Below the pieces are notes generated by a model. That model worked only from the letters and a program-made list of their open reading frames with translations, was not told the origin of the DNA and did not search any database. Made by a program: the position numbers and the translations under genes. A stretch of 5,709 nucleotides of DNA from Rhodoferax sp. (lineage in GTDB: Bacteria > Pseudomonadota > Gammaproteobacteria > Burkholderiales > Burkholderiaceae_C). The DNA lies in the NCBI GenBank assembly GCA_016463455.1, contig JAEMRG010000136.1, positions 1 to 5,709 of the forward strand, given 5' to 3'. This document shows positions 1 to 5,709 of this stretch, one piece after another. The first letter of the stretch is position 1. Every line of letters begins with the position of its first letter.

Positions 1-303
1 TTGCGTGAAGGCCCGGTGCAGCACTACCTGGCCGATGTGTTCTTGCGCGAAAAACAAGTGCCGGCCCATATTGAGGGTGAATGCATTCAATGCGGCAATT
101 GCTGCCTGGACAAACGCTGCGCATTTTTAGAGCCCGTGGGCGAAGGCAAATTGGGCTGCGGCATTTACGGCACCTATTTGCGTCGCTATTCCAACTGCGG
201 CTCCTTCCCTTTGCATGCGCATGACATTGCGCGTTACCAGTGCCCCAGCTATTTTGTGGTTGCTCCGCCGAAAACCATCTGGATTGGCAAAGCGCAAGAC
301 TAG
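1..303 (+). CDS. YkgJ-type cysteine-cluster protein, 3' part (5' end outside window)
   Basis: The reading frame is open from the first base and ends at TAG 301-303, giving 100 visible residues. The TTG at base 1 is not preceded by visible sequence and is probably internal, so I treat the gene as 5'-truncated. The visible part has eight cysteines: a Cys-x2-Cys-x2-Cys-Cys cluster (residues 28, 31, 34, 35) followed by Cys40, Cys53, Cys66 and Cys81. The EC-x-x-CGNCC pattern is typical of the YkgJ/UPF0153 family, thought to bind zinc or an iron-sulfur cluster; the biochemical role of the family is not established. No signal peptide or membrane segment is seen in this part. It converges on the glycosyltransferase with only 12 bases between the stop codons, so the two genes need not be functionally linked. 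Family assignment is fairly sure; function is unknown. Confidence 0.75.
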   Translation: MREGPVQHYLADVFLREKQVPAHIEGECIQCGNCCLDKRCAFLEPVGEGKLGCGIYGTYLRRYSNCGSFPLHAHDIARYQCPSYFVVAPPKTIWIGKAQD

Positions 304-315
304 GCTTTACGGTGC

Positions 316-1590
316 TTAAGGCGCCGCCAGGCCGGCCGAGCCTAAAGAGGGCATACCGGCCATTTCTTCCTGCCACACCACCGCGCGCATGATGGCCTCG
401 GTGGCCTCCACGATGCTAGGCCAGCCCATGCCGGCCGCCGTTGCCGCAGCGCTCAATCCTATCGCCCGCAGGTTCTCAGGAGCGTTCAGCAGACTTTGTG
501 CTGCCATCACAAAGCTGGGTTCCGATTCGGGGTCGGCCAGCATGCCGTTGACACCGTTGCGGATGATGTCGCCAGCGGCAGCGTGGTCAAAGGCGACCAC
601 CGCCAGACCCGAGGCCATAGCTTCCAAGGTGACGTTACCAAAAGTCTCGGTCTTGCTGGCAAATACAAACACGTCCGCGCTGGCGTAATGGCGTGCCAAG
701 TCCTCGCCGGTCCGAAAGCCCGCAAAAATAATGCCTTGGTCCTGCGCCTGTTCCAGTTCAGCGCGCATCGGTCCATCACCCACCATGACCAAGCGCAAAC
801 CTGGTAGCAGCTGCTTGGCTGCCCGGTAGGTTTTGATAACCAACTGCAAATTTTTTTCCACGGCGATGCGCCCGACGTACAGCATCACCGGGCTGTCGCC
901 CTGCACGCCCCATTGCGCGCGCAAAGCGGCATCGCGCTTAGCTGGCGAAAACAATTGCGTCTCCACCCCACGCGGCACCACATGCAGCCCCTTAAAGCCT
1001 TTGCGGCCCAGCTCATGCGCCAAATTGGCAGTAGGCACCATCGTGGCGTGCGCGCTGTTATGGAACTTCTTCATATAGGCCAGGATAGCGCCGCTCAGCC
1101 ATGCCAAACCGTAGTGCTGGCTGTAGGCGTGGAAATTGGTACGAAAGTCGGTGCTCACCGGCAATTTGAGCTTGCGTGCCGCTTGCAGCGCGGACCAGCC
1201 CAAGGGGCCTTCGGTGGCAATGTGCACCACGTCGGGCCGCTGGCGCGTCCAGAGTTTGAGCAATTCGCGCTTCGCCGGCAGACCCATGCGCAATTGTTTG
1301 TAAAACGGGATAGGCATGCCGCGCACCAGCACTTCTTCAAAATTGGTGGTGTGATCGGCGGTCTGCCCCGCTTGCTGACGCGGCCTGACCAACCACACCA
1401 CATGCCCGCGCTCGCGCAGACCGAGCACGATTTTGGACAAGGTATGCGCGACCCCGTTGATATCAGGCGGGTAGGTCTCGGTAACCACGGCGATTTTGAG
1501 CGCAGTGTGTGCAGGCGCAATGCGCTCAACCAAGATAGTAGAGGGTGTGCTCATGCGTGCGAATGTCGCAAAGCAAAGCAGCAGTTTCAT
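316..1590 (-). CDS. GT4-type glycosyltransferase, candidate lipid (diacylglycerol) glycosyltransferase
   Basis: A 424-residue retaining glycosyltransferase with the two-lobed GT-B layout. The N-terminal acceptor domain (about 32-205) starts with the TETYPPDINGV motif (37-47), typical of the MgtA/PimB/SqdX-like branch, and has DFRTNFHAYSQHY at 148-160. The C-terminal nucleotide-sugar domain (about 232-400) carries YVGRIAVEKNL (238-248), GDGP (271-274) and the E-x7-E motif (Glu315 to Glu323, in FASKTETFGNVTLEAMASG). No transmembrane helix is evident, so a peripheral enzyme at the inner face of the cytoplasmic membrane is likely. Family members transfer mannose, glucose or other sugars to lipids such as diacylglycerol; sugar and acceptor cannot be read here. 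The start is uncertain. ATG at 1590 lacks a Shine-Dalgarno sequence and overlaps Pho-box-like repeats. ATG at 1554 (residue 13) would clear them but also lacks a clear ribosome site. The core of the family begins near residue 31, so both starts leave an N-terminal extension. Confidence 0.88.
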   Translation of the reverse strand: MKLLLCFATFARMSTPSTILVERIAPAHTALKIAVVTETYPPDINGVAHTLSKIVLGLRERGHVVWLVRPRQQAGQTADHTTNFEEVLVRGMPIPFYKQLRMGLPAKRELLKLWTRQRPDVVHIATEGPLGWSALQAARKLKLPVSTDFRTNFHAYSQHYGLAWLSGAILAYMKKFHNSAHATMVPTANLAHELGRKGFKGLHVVPRGVETQLFSPAKRDAALRAQWGVQGDSPVMLYVGRIAVEKNLQLVIKTYRAAKQLLPGLRLVMVGDGPMRAELEQAQDQGIIFAGFRTGEDLARHYASADVFVFASKTETFGNVTLEAMASGLAVVAFDHAAAGDIIRNGVNGMLADPESEPSFVMAAQSLLNAPENLRAIGLSAAATAAGMGWPSIVEATEAIMRAVVWQEEMAGMPSLGSAGLAAP

Positions 1591-1617
1591 GAAGATTGCA
1601 TGACGTTTTAATGAAAT
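1589..1617 (-). promoter_or_regulatory. Three 11-base-spaced Pho-box-like half-sites facing the glycosyltransferase
   Basis: Read on the minus strand there are three heptamers, ATTTCAT, ACGTCAT and TCTTCAT, whose starts are exactly 11 bases apart. On the plus strand they begin at 1611, 1600 and 1589. The PhoB site is a direct repeat of CTGTCAT with a 4-base spacer, which gives the same 11-base period. By hand count the upstream pair matches about 13 of 18 positions of the E. coli consensus and the downstream pair about 11. No convincing -10 hexamer follows at the expected distance. The array touches the ATG at 1590, which would fit better if translation starts at 1554. Candidate only. Confidence 0.4.
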
Positions 1618-1644
1618 ACCAATGGCAGGCGTGATACCTGGGTT

Positions 1645-1662
1645 TTGTCATCAAGTTTTCAT
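1645..1662 (+). promoter_or_regulatory. Candidate Pho box upstream of the small membrane protein gene
   Basis: TTGTCAT (1645-1651), a 4-base spacer and TTTTCAT (1656-1662) form a direct repeat with 11-base period, matching about 13 of 18 positions of the PhoB-box consensus by hand count. Ten bases further on lies GACATT (1673-1678), a weak -10 candidate placed as in known PhoB-activated promoters, where the box replaces the -35 element. Transcription would then begin near 1685, leaving a leader of about 45 bases before the ATG at 1730. This is inferred from pattern and spacing; the half-site is short, so chance occurrence is possible. Confidence 0.45.
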
Positions 1663-1683
1663 GTAAAACCGAGACATTGCGAT

Positions 1684-1707
1684 GGCTAGGGCGCTTCGTG
1701 CCTAGTC
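1684..1707 (+). other. Imperfect hairpin in the leader of the membrane protein gene
   Basis: CTAGG (1686-1690) pairs with CCTAG (1701-1705). Inside it CGC (1692-1694) can pair with GTG (1698-1700, one G-T pair) around a TTC loop, leaving G1691 bulged. Two outer pairs may extend it. It lies 12 bases before the Shine-Dalgarno sequence. It is not followed by a run of T, so it is not a classical terminator. It could stabilise the leader RNA or be accidental. Confidence 0.25.
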
Positions 1708-1719
1708 TTTATGTCCATC

Positions 1720-1724
1720 AGGAG
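1720..1724 (+). promoter_or_regulatory. Shine-Dalgarno AGGAG for the membrane protein gene
   Basis: AGGAG sits five bases before the ATG at 1730. It is the clearest ribosome-binding site in the window and fixes this start. Confidence 0.75.
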
Positions 1725-1729
1725 CCAAT

Positions 1730-2344
1730 ATGCATCCCTTTTTCGAAACTGTCGCCACCCAGCGCTGGGACGACCACCGTTACTACCACCATAGCCGGAT
1801 CAACCAGTTTTTGCATTTGATCAGCGCCATGTCCTTCTTGGTGGCCTACGTGTTTTTGTTTATCGACCCGGTGGTTTCCGCCCTGGTCGCCTGGCTGGTG
1901 TCTATGACCACGCGCCAGATCGGTCATTTTTTCTTTGAGCCTAAAGACTACGACCATGTGAACCAAGCCACCCATGAACACAAAGAAGAGATCAAGGTTG
2001 GCTATAACCTGTTTCGCAAAGTTGTGCTCCTGAGCATCTGCGCCGCCATTCCGGTCATCGCCTACTGGATGCCCGCCGCGCTGCAATGGGCGGTTCCCGA
2101 GTCCTACGAAGACACCCCCATCCGCATGACCGCCATGGCCTGGTTGTTTTTAGGCGCCGGTGGTTTGGTGTTCCGCGTCCTGCAATTGTGGAAGCAAGAA
2201 AACCTGACCGCCGGTCTGGCCTGGGCTTACAAAATCATTACCGACCCAGTGCATGACATCAAGATGTACCACAAGGCCCCCGTCTATCTGCTGCGCGGCC
2301 AGTTGATCGACCCCATGGAGCATGTCGGCGCCCCAGGCCACTAA
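1730..2344 (+). CDS. Small polytopic membrane protein with DUF962/Mpo1-like motif
   Basis: A 204-residue protein with a well-placed AGGAG before its ATG. Hydrophobic segments at about 27-45, 47-60, 97-114 and 133-152 indicate three or four membrane helices. The N-terminal half has YYHHSRINQFLH (18-29) and GHFFFEP (65-71). This resembles the H-x4-N-x3-H ... GH-x2-FE signature of DUF962, the family of yeast Mpo1, an iron-dependent dioxygenase that shortens 2-hydroxy fatty acids. Further histidines follow at 76, 82, 84, 175, 181 and 197, and the C-terminal stretch HDIKMYHKAPVYLLRG (175-190) looks conserved rather than a loose tail. The spacing differs somewhat from classical DUF962 members, so membership is tentative and the reaction unknown. 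It is divergent from the glycosyltransferase across a region with Pho-box-like repeats. It converges on the aminotransferase with 26 bases between stops and no clear terminator. Confidence 0.85.
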   Translation: MHPFFETVATQRWDDHRYYHHSRINQFLHLISAMSFLVAYVFLFIDPVVSALVAWLVSMTTRQIGHFFFEPKDYDHVNQATHEHKEEIKVGYNLFRKVVLLSICAAIPVIAYWMPAALQWAVPESYEDTPIRMTAMAWLFLGAGGLVFRVLQLWKQENLTAGLAWAYKIITDPVHDIKMYHKAPVYLLRGQLIDPMEHVGAPGH

Positions 2345-2370
2345 GCCTTAGCGCGGCCGGGCAAGCCGCT

Positions 2371-4062
2371 TCAGCGCACCAGGCCACTGAGCAGTGGCCA
2401 GCGCTGCTGCAGCATTTCTTTGAGTACCTGGCGGCGGATAGAGCGGTGTGACTGCGTCGCATCGCTCCACCACCAGGCGTCCGATTGCATGGCCAATGCA
2501 GCCGCTACAAACCGCTCGCAAAACAAGTCAAAGGTCTGGTCATCAAAATTGAAGCTGAAAATCATGCGACCCGAGCCTACCCAACTCAGGGCAACGCCTT
2601 GTTCCCGCAGATAGTATTGCAGCAGCCAGTGGTAACGCCCCGGCTGCTCAAACACCACGGCCCATACGCTTTCCATGCCACGCACCCGCACCGGCACGCC
2701 GGCTTCTTGCAGGCGCTGGTTCAGCTTTGCTTGGCGGCCGTTCCAGGTGGCCGAGGCATTGGCATACACCGCTTGCACTTCGGGCGTTTCGATGTAGTGC
2801 AAAAACACATTCATGGCGCACATCACATAGGGGTGTGCGTTAAAGGTGCCGCGCGCGAAGGCGACGTTGCCCGGGCTGTCATCGCCAAAGCGCTTCATCC
2901 AGCGGCTTTGTCCGCAGACCACACCCACCGGCAAGCCGCCGCCCAAAGTCTTGCCGTAGGTCACCATATCGGCGCGCACGCCAAAATATTCTTGCGCGCC
3001 GCCATAGGCCAGGCGAAAGCCCAAAAACACCTCATCCAAAATCAGTGCAATGCCTTTTTCGGTACACACCTCACGCAAGGTGTGCAGCCATTGGCGGTAA
3101 GCCTCTTTGTCGTAACCCACGCTGCGCCCGCCGTCGATCAAGGTGGCATCGGTGGGTGCGGCGCGGTTGGGGTGCAGCGCCTGCAAGGGATTGATCAGCA
3201 CGCAGGCGATGTCATTGCGGTTGCGCAATACGCGCAAGGTATTGGCGTGCATTTCATTGAGCGTCAGCGTATCGCCAGACGGCGGCATCGGGTTGCCCGG
3301 GCCGGGCTGCACATCGTCCCACCAGCCATGGTAGGACCCGGTAAAGCGCACGATCTTGCGCTTGCCGCTGTGGTAGCGCGCCATACGCACTGCCTGCATC
3401 ACCGCTTCGGTGCCCGACATATGGAAGGAGACTTCCTGCTGGCCCGAAATGCGGCACAGGCGCTCCACGTTATCGCGCACCACCGGGTGGTAGGCGCCCA
3501 GCGTGGGCCCCAGGCTTTCGGCCATGGCCGAGCCCTTGCGGATGCAGTCTTTGTAAAAGTCCAGGCCAAACAGGTTGACGCCATACGAGCCGGTCACATC
3601 GATATGGCGCTTGCCGTCCATATCGGTCAGCCACACGCCTTCGCTCGATTGCCAAAAGTTGCCGGTCTTGACGTAGCGGTACAGCACCTCGCGAAACTGG
3701 TAGGGCACCCGGATCTGGCTGATCAGCTGCATGTCCGACACCATGGCTTTAGTCGCATCGCTTTGGGCGATCGTCAACGGGCTGCTTTCGCGCAACTGCG
3801 TACCCAGGCGCGCCAAGGCCGTTTTGCGTTGCGCAGCGACCGGTGGCGGCGCATCATCGGCGGCGAACCAGGCGGCTTCGCCGTAGCTATAAGCTGGCAG
3901 CCAGTGCGCCATACGCTTGGCCATGCGCAAATGCCCGCCCAAAGAGGGGTGCTTTGCCAGCGACAACTCCAGTCGCTGCTTAACTCGCCCCGCCACCACC
4001 AAGGCTGCACCCGCGCCGGCAGCCCATGTCAGCCATTGAACCATTTCGCCAGAAGTTTGCAT
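2371..4062 (-). CDS. Class III PLP aminotransferase (glutamate-1-semialdehyde aminomutase-like) with N-terminal membrane anchor
   Basis: A 563-residue fold-type I PLP enzyme of aminotransferase class III. PLP-binding features are all visible: SGT at 216-218 for the phosphate, YHG at 244-246 for ring stacking, Asp343 in DEVFLGFR for the pyridine nitrogen, and Lys371 in TYGKTLGGGLPVG as the Schiff-base lysine. The fold proper begins near residue 115. Ordinary glutamate-1-semialdehyde aminomutases have about 430 residues, so some 110 residues at the front are extra. They include a hydrophobic stretch at about 8-25 (WLTWAAGAGAALVVAG) that could be a single membrane anchor, then a basic, partly helical linker. 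The core resembles the HemL-like and polyketide-synthase-associated aminotransferases more than omega-transaminases. A role in tetrapyrrole synthesis is unlikely given the anchor and the context. The donor and acceptor are unknown; the divergent decarboxylase gene 50 bases away suggests an amino-lipid or headgroup substrate. AAGGA at 4075-4079 (minus strand) lies 12 bases before the ATG, rather far. Confidence 0.9.
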   Translation of the reverse strand: MQTSGEMVQWLTWAAGAGAALVVAGRVKQRLELSLAKHPSLGGHLRMAKRMAHWLPAYSYGEAAWFAADDAPPPVAAQRKTALARLGTQLRESSPLTIAQSDATKAMVSDMQLISQIRVPYQFREVLYRYVKTGNFWQSSEGVWLTDMDGKRHIDVTGSYGVNLFGLDFYKDCIRKGSAMAESLGPTLGAYHPVVRDNVERLCRISGQQEVSFHMSGTEAVMQAVRMARYHSGKRKIVRFTGSYHGWWDDVQPGPGNPMPPSGDTLTLNEMHANTLRVLRNRNDIACVLINPLQALHPNRAAPTDATLIDGGRSVGYDKEAYRQWLHTLREVCTEKGIALILDEVFLGFRLAYGGAQEYFGVRADMVTYGKTLGGGLPVGVVCGQSRWMKRFGDDSPGNVAFARGTFNAHPYVMCAMNVFLHYIETPEVQAVYANASATWNGRQAKLNQRLQEAGVPVRVRGMESVWAVVFEQPGRYHWLLQYYLREQGVALSWVGSGRMIFSFNFDDQTFDLFCERFVAAALAMQSDAWWWSDATQSHRSIRRQVLKEMLQQRWPLLSGLVR

Positions 4063-4074
4063 AAGACTTCACTT

Positions 4075-4079
4075 TCCTT
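4075..4079 (-). promoter_or_regulatory. Possible Shine-Dalgarno AAGGA for the aminotransferase
   Basis: TCCTT on the plus strand reads AAGGA on the minus strand, 12 bases before the ATG at 4062. The spacing is long but no better site is present, and no alternative in-frame start upstream is apparent. Confidence 0.35.
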
Positions 4080-4101
4080 AAAAACCACTTTGTATGACTT
4101 C

Positions 4102-4105
4102 GAGG
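4102..4105 (+). promoter_or_regulatory. Shine-Dalgarno GAGG for the decarboxylase
   Basis: GAGG lies seven bases before ATG 4113 and ten before the second ATG at 4116. Either start is possible and they differ by one methionine. The closer spacing favours 4113. Confidence 0.55.
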
Positions 4106-4112
4106 TTAAAGA

Positions 4113-4982
4113 ATGATGACTATTTCAGAACGTATTCAAAAAATATTCGCCCAAGAAGACCTCAACTTCCTGCTGACCAACCGAATCCCGCGTTTGACGA
4201 CCACGCACTTGGTGGGCTGGTTCAGCCAGATCAAAAGCCCCCTGCTGGCGCAGATGTCCATCACGGTGTGGCGCTGGTTTTCTGGCTTGGACTTGAGCGA
4301 GTCGCGCCAACAACACTTTGACAGCCTGCATGAATGCTTTATTCGCGAGCTCAAAGACGGCGCCCGCCCGGTAGACCCGGACCCGCAGACCATGGCCAGC
4401 CCCTGCGATGGCATCGTCGGCGCCTGCGGCCAGGTAGTGGACGGACAGGTGTTTCAGGCCAAGGGCTTTCCCTATTCTTTAGAGGACTTGCTGGGTAAGG
4501 AGGGCCGGGACACGCCCTGGGCCGATGGCGTCTTTCTGACGATACGTATCACCTCGGCCATGTACCACCGCTTTCACGCGCCCTACGACTTGCGCATGCA
4601 TCGGGTGCATTACTTTTCAGGCGATACCTGGAACGTCAACCCGATTGCGCTCAAACGCGTGGAAAAATTATTTTGCAAAAACGAGCGCGCTTTGCTGCAG
4701 GTAGAGGTGGGCGAGCAAAAATACCCTGTCGCCTTGGTGCCGGTGGCGGCCATACTGGTGGCCAGCATACGGCTGCATGCCATCGATACCGTATTGCATA
4801 CCCGCTACCAGGGGCCGGTGGACTTAGCCTGCGACGCGCACTACCGCAAGGGCGAAGAGATGGGTTGGTTTCAGCATGGCTCGACCATCATCGTATTTGC
4901 GCCCAAGGGCTTTACCCTAGCGCCGGGCATAGCCGACGGCACACCGGTGCGTATGGGCCAAGCCTTGCTGCGCTTGCCCTAG
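4113..4982 (+). CDS. psd: Phosphatidylserine decarboxylase proenzyme (pyruvoyl-dependent)
   Basis: A 289-residue protein alignable by eye with E. coli Psd along its whole length. The family converts phosphatidylserine to phosphatidylethanolamine at the cytoplasmic membrane, using a pyruvoyl group made by self-cleavage. The catalytic set is intact: Asp99 in SPCDGIVG, the histidines of YHRFHAP (152 and 155), and the cleavage motif HGST (255-258). Cleavage between Gly256 and Ser257 (codon at 4881) would leave an alpha chain of about 33 residues. QAKGFPYSLEDLL (115-127) and KNERALL (189-195) match conserved blocks of the family. The usual Burkholderiales neighbours of a housekeeping psd (pssA, ilvC) are absent here. 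Motif details such as SPCDGIVGACG and HGST instead of LGST suggest a second, divergent copy. It could act on ordinary phosphatidylserine or on a related phosphatidyl-amino acid. It is divergent from the aminotransferase and convergent with the phosphoesterase. Confidence 0.92.
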   Translation: MMTISERIQKIFAQEDLNFLLTNRIPRLTTTHLVGWFSQIKSPLLAQMSITVWRWFSGLDLSESRQQHFDSLHECFIRELKDGARPVDPDPQTMASPCDGIVGACGQVVDGQVFQAKGFPYSLEDLLGKEGRDTPWADGVFLTIRITSAMYHRFHAPYDLRMHRVHYFSGDTWNVNPIALKRVEKLFCKNERALLQVEVGEQKYPVALVPVAAILVASIRLHAIDTVLHTRYQGPVDLACDAHYRKGEEMGWFQHGSTIIVFAPKGFTLAPGIADGTPVRMGQALLRLP

Positions 4983-4983
4983 C

Positions 4984-5709
4984 TTACAAGGCGGTGCGGG
5001 CTGCGCTGGGCACTGGTAGCGCTTCGAGGGGTGGGTTGCTCGCCTGGGCCTTAGGCTTGGCCGGCTGCGCGGGGGCAGGCACAAAGTCCAGCACCTGGTC
5101 CCAGTAAATCAGTTCTAGCGTGCCGTCCATGTGCTCCACCAGCGCCGAGCGGCTTTCCACCCAGTCGCCATCATTGCAATACAAGATGCCGTCGATCATG
5201 CGGATTTCTGCGCGATGGATGTGGCCGCAAACCACACCGTCGAAGCCACGTTTGCGCGCTTCGTGGGCGACTGCGTTTTCAAAGTCGGCGACAAAATTCA
5301 CCGCTTTTTTCACCTTGTTTTTTAGGTAAGCCGACAGCGACCAATAGGGCAGCTTCAGGCGCCGGCGCACATTGTTCAGGTGGCGGTTGAGGCGCAGAGC
5401 GATCTCATACAAGTTGTCGCCCAAATAGGCCAGCCATTTGGCGTACTTCACTACCGCATCGAAATAGTCGCCATGGATGAGCCAGAGCTTGCGGCCATCC
5501 GCCAAAGTGTGGGTGGACTCATGACAGACCTCGATACCACCGAAATGGTGGTCTATAAAGCCGCGTGCAAATTCGTCATGGTTGCCGGGTATGAACACCA
5601 CATGGCAGCCTTTGCGCGCTTTGCGCAGCAGCTTTTGCACCACGTCGTTGTGCGCTTGCGGCCAATACCATTTGCGCTTGAGCTGCCAGCCATCAATGAT
5701 GTCGCCGAT
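4984..5709 (-). CDS. Calcineurin-like metallophosphoesterase, PlcP/LpxH-related, 5' end outside window
   Basis: The frame is open through the right edge, giving 241 visible residues. The GTG at 5643 is internal, because the 22 upstream codons continue a good family sequence (IGDIIDGW...). Metal-ligand motifs of the COG2908 group appear in order: GDIID at 2-6, GNHDE at 42-46, HGDYFD at 79-84 and GHIH at 162-165. The first motif (D-x-H) must lie in the roughly 40 missing residues. The block LPYWSLSAYLK and the ending GDWVES resemble the PlcP branch, in which a Sinorhizobium enzyme degrades phosphatidylcholine to diacylglycerol during phosphate limitation. Many databases label this branch UDP-2,3-diacylglucosamine diphosphatase, and true LpxH activity cannot be excluded. 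The last 32 or so residues are rich in proline and alanine and probably disordered. Its promoter is outside the window, so Pho control cannot be judged. One base separates its stop from that of the decarboxylase. Confidence 0.88.
   Translation of the reverse strand: MGDIIDGWQLKRKWYWPQAHNDVVQKLLRKARKGCHVVFIPGNHDEFARGFIDHHFGGIEVCHESTHTLADGRKLWLIHGDYFDAVVKYAKWLAYLGDNLYEIALRLNRHLNNVRRRLKLPYWSLSAYLKNKVKKAVNFVADFENAVAHEARKRGFDGVVCGHIHRAEIRMIDGILYCNDGDWVESRSALVEHMDGTLELIYWDQVLDFVPAPAQPAKPKAQASNPPLEALPVPSAARTAL

Noticed and set aside
301..344. TAGGCT and AGCCTA inverted repeat between the convergent YkgJ-type and glycosyltransferase genes as a terminator.
   Set aside because: Only six pairs around a 32-base loop, with no following T run; the GC-rich palindromes inside are mostly in the glycosyltransferase coding end.
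913..1611. A 232-codon open frame on the plus strand opposite the glycosyltransferase.
   Set aside because: No family motifs and low-complexity antisense composition; the minus-strand gene carries all GT4 motifs.
2345..2370. GC-rich dyad between the convergent stops as a bidirectional terminator.
   Set aside because: Only about four solid pairs (CGGC with GCCG) and no T tract on either strand.
2371..4062. Naming the aminotransferase hemL (tetrapyrrole synthesis).
   Set aside because: The 110-residue anchored N-terminal extension and the lipid-gene context argue against the housekeeping enzyme, although the core is HemL-like.
4063..4112. A Pho box or sigma-70 promoter in the 50-base divergent gap.
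   Set aside because: Only a single GTCAT on the minus strand without a partner 11 bases away, and no hexamer pair with good spacing on either strand.
2485..4116. A 543-codon open frame on the plus strand opposite the aminotransferase.
   Set aside because: Its translation has no recognisable motif and is rich in His, Ala and Gln, as expected for an antisense shadow of GC-rich coding DNA; the minus-strand frame has a complete PLP enzyme.

Overview
The window looks like chromosomal DNA of a Betaproteobacterium, most likely a Comamonadaceae-type Burkholderiales. This rests on the style of the proteins and the moderately high GC content, with no rRNA or marker gene to confirm it. It holds six protein-coding genes, two of them cut by the window edges. 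No tRNA, rRNA, insertion sequence, CRISPR array or phage gene was seen. No gene-free stretch exceeds 139 bases.

Layout from left to right: (1) the 3' end of a YkgJ-type cysteine-cluster protein (+). (2) A GT4-type glycosyltransferase (-), convergent with it. (3) A 139-base divergent intergenic region with direct repeats at 11-base spacing facing both ways, resembling PhoB (Pho box) sites. (4) A small polytopic membrane protein whose N-terminal half carries a DUF962/Mpo1-like histidine signature (+). (5) A 563-residue class III PLP aminotransferase of the glutamate-1-semialdehyde aminomutase-like group, with an unusual N-terminal membrane-anchor extension (-). (6) A phosphatidylserine decarboxylase proenzyme (+), divergent from the aminotransferase across a 50-base gap. 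(7) The 3' part of a calcineurin-like metallophosphoesterase (-) resembling the PlcP phospholipase C family; its stop codon is one base from that of the decarboxylase, and its 5' end lies beyond the right edge.

Four of the six genes can plausibly act on membrane lipids. A PlcP-type enzyme removes phospholipid headgroups to give diacylglycerol. A GT4 glycosyltransferase can glycosylate diacylglycerol. The decarboxylase makes or modifies an amino-phospholipid headgroup. The small membrane protein belongs by motif to a lipid-oxidising fold family. Together with the Pho-box-like repeats, this suggests a phosphate-starvation lipid-remodelling locus. That is inference: enzyme families are read from motifs, while substrates and PhoB control are not proven by sequence. 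The aminotransferase is the least explained member and the best candidate for undescribed chemistry.
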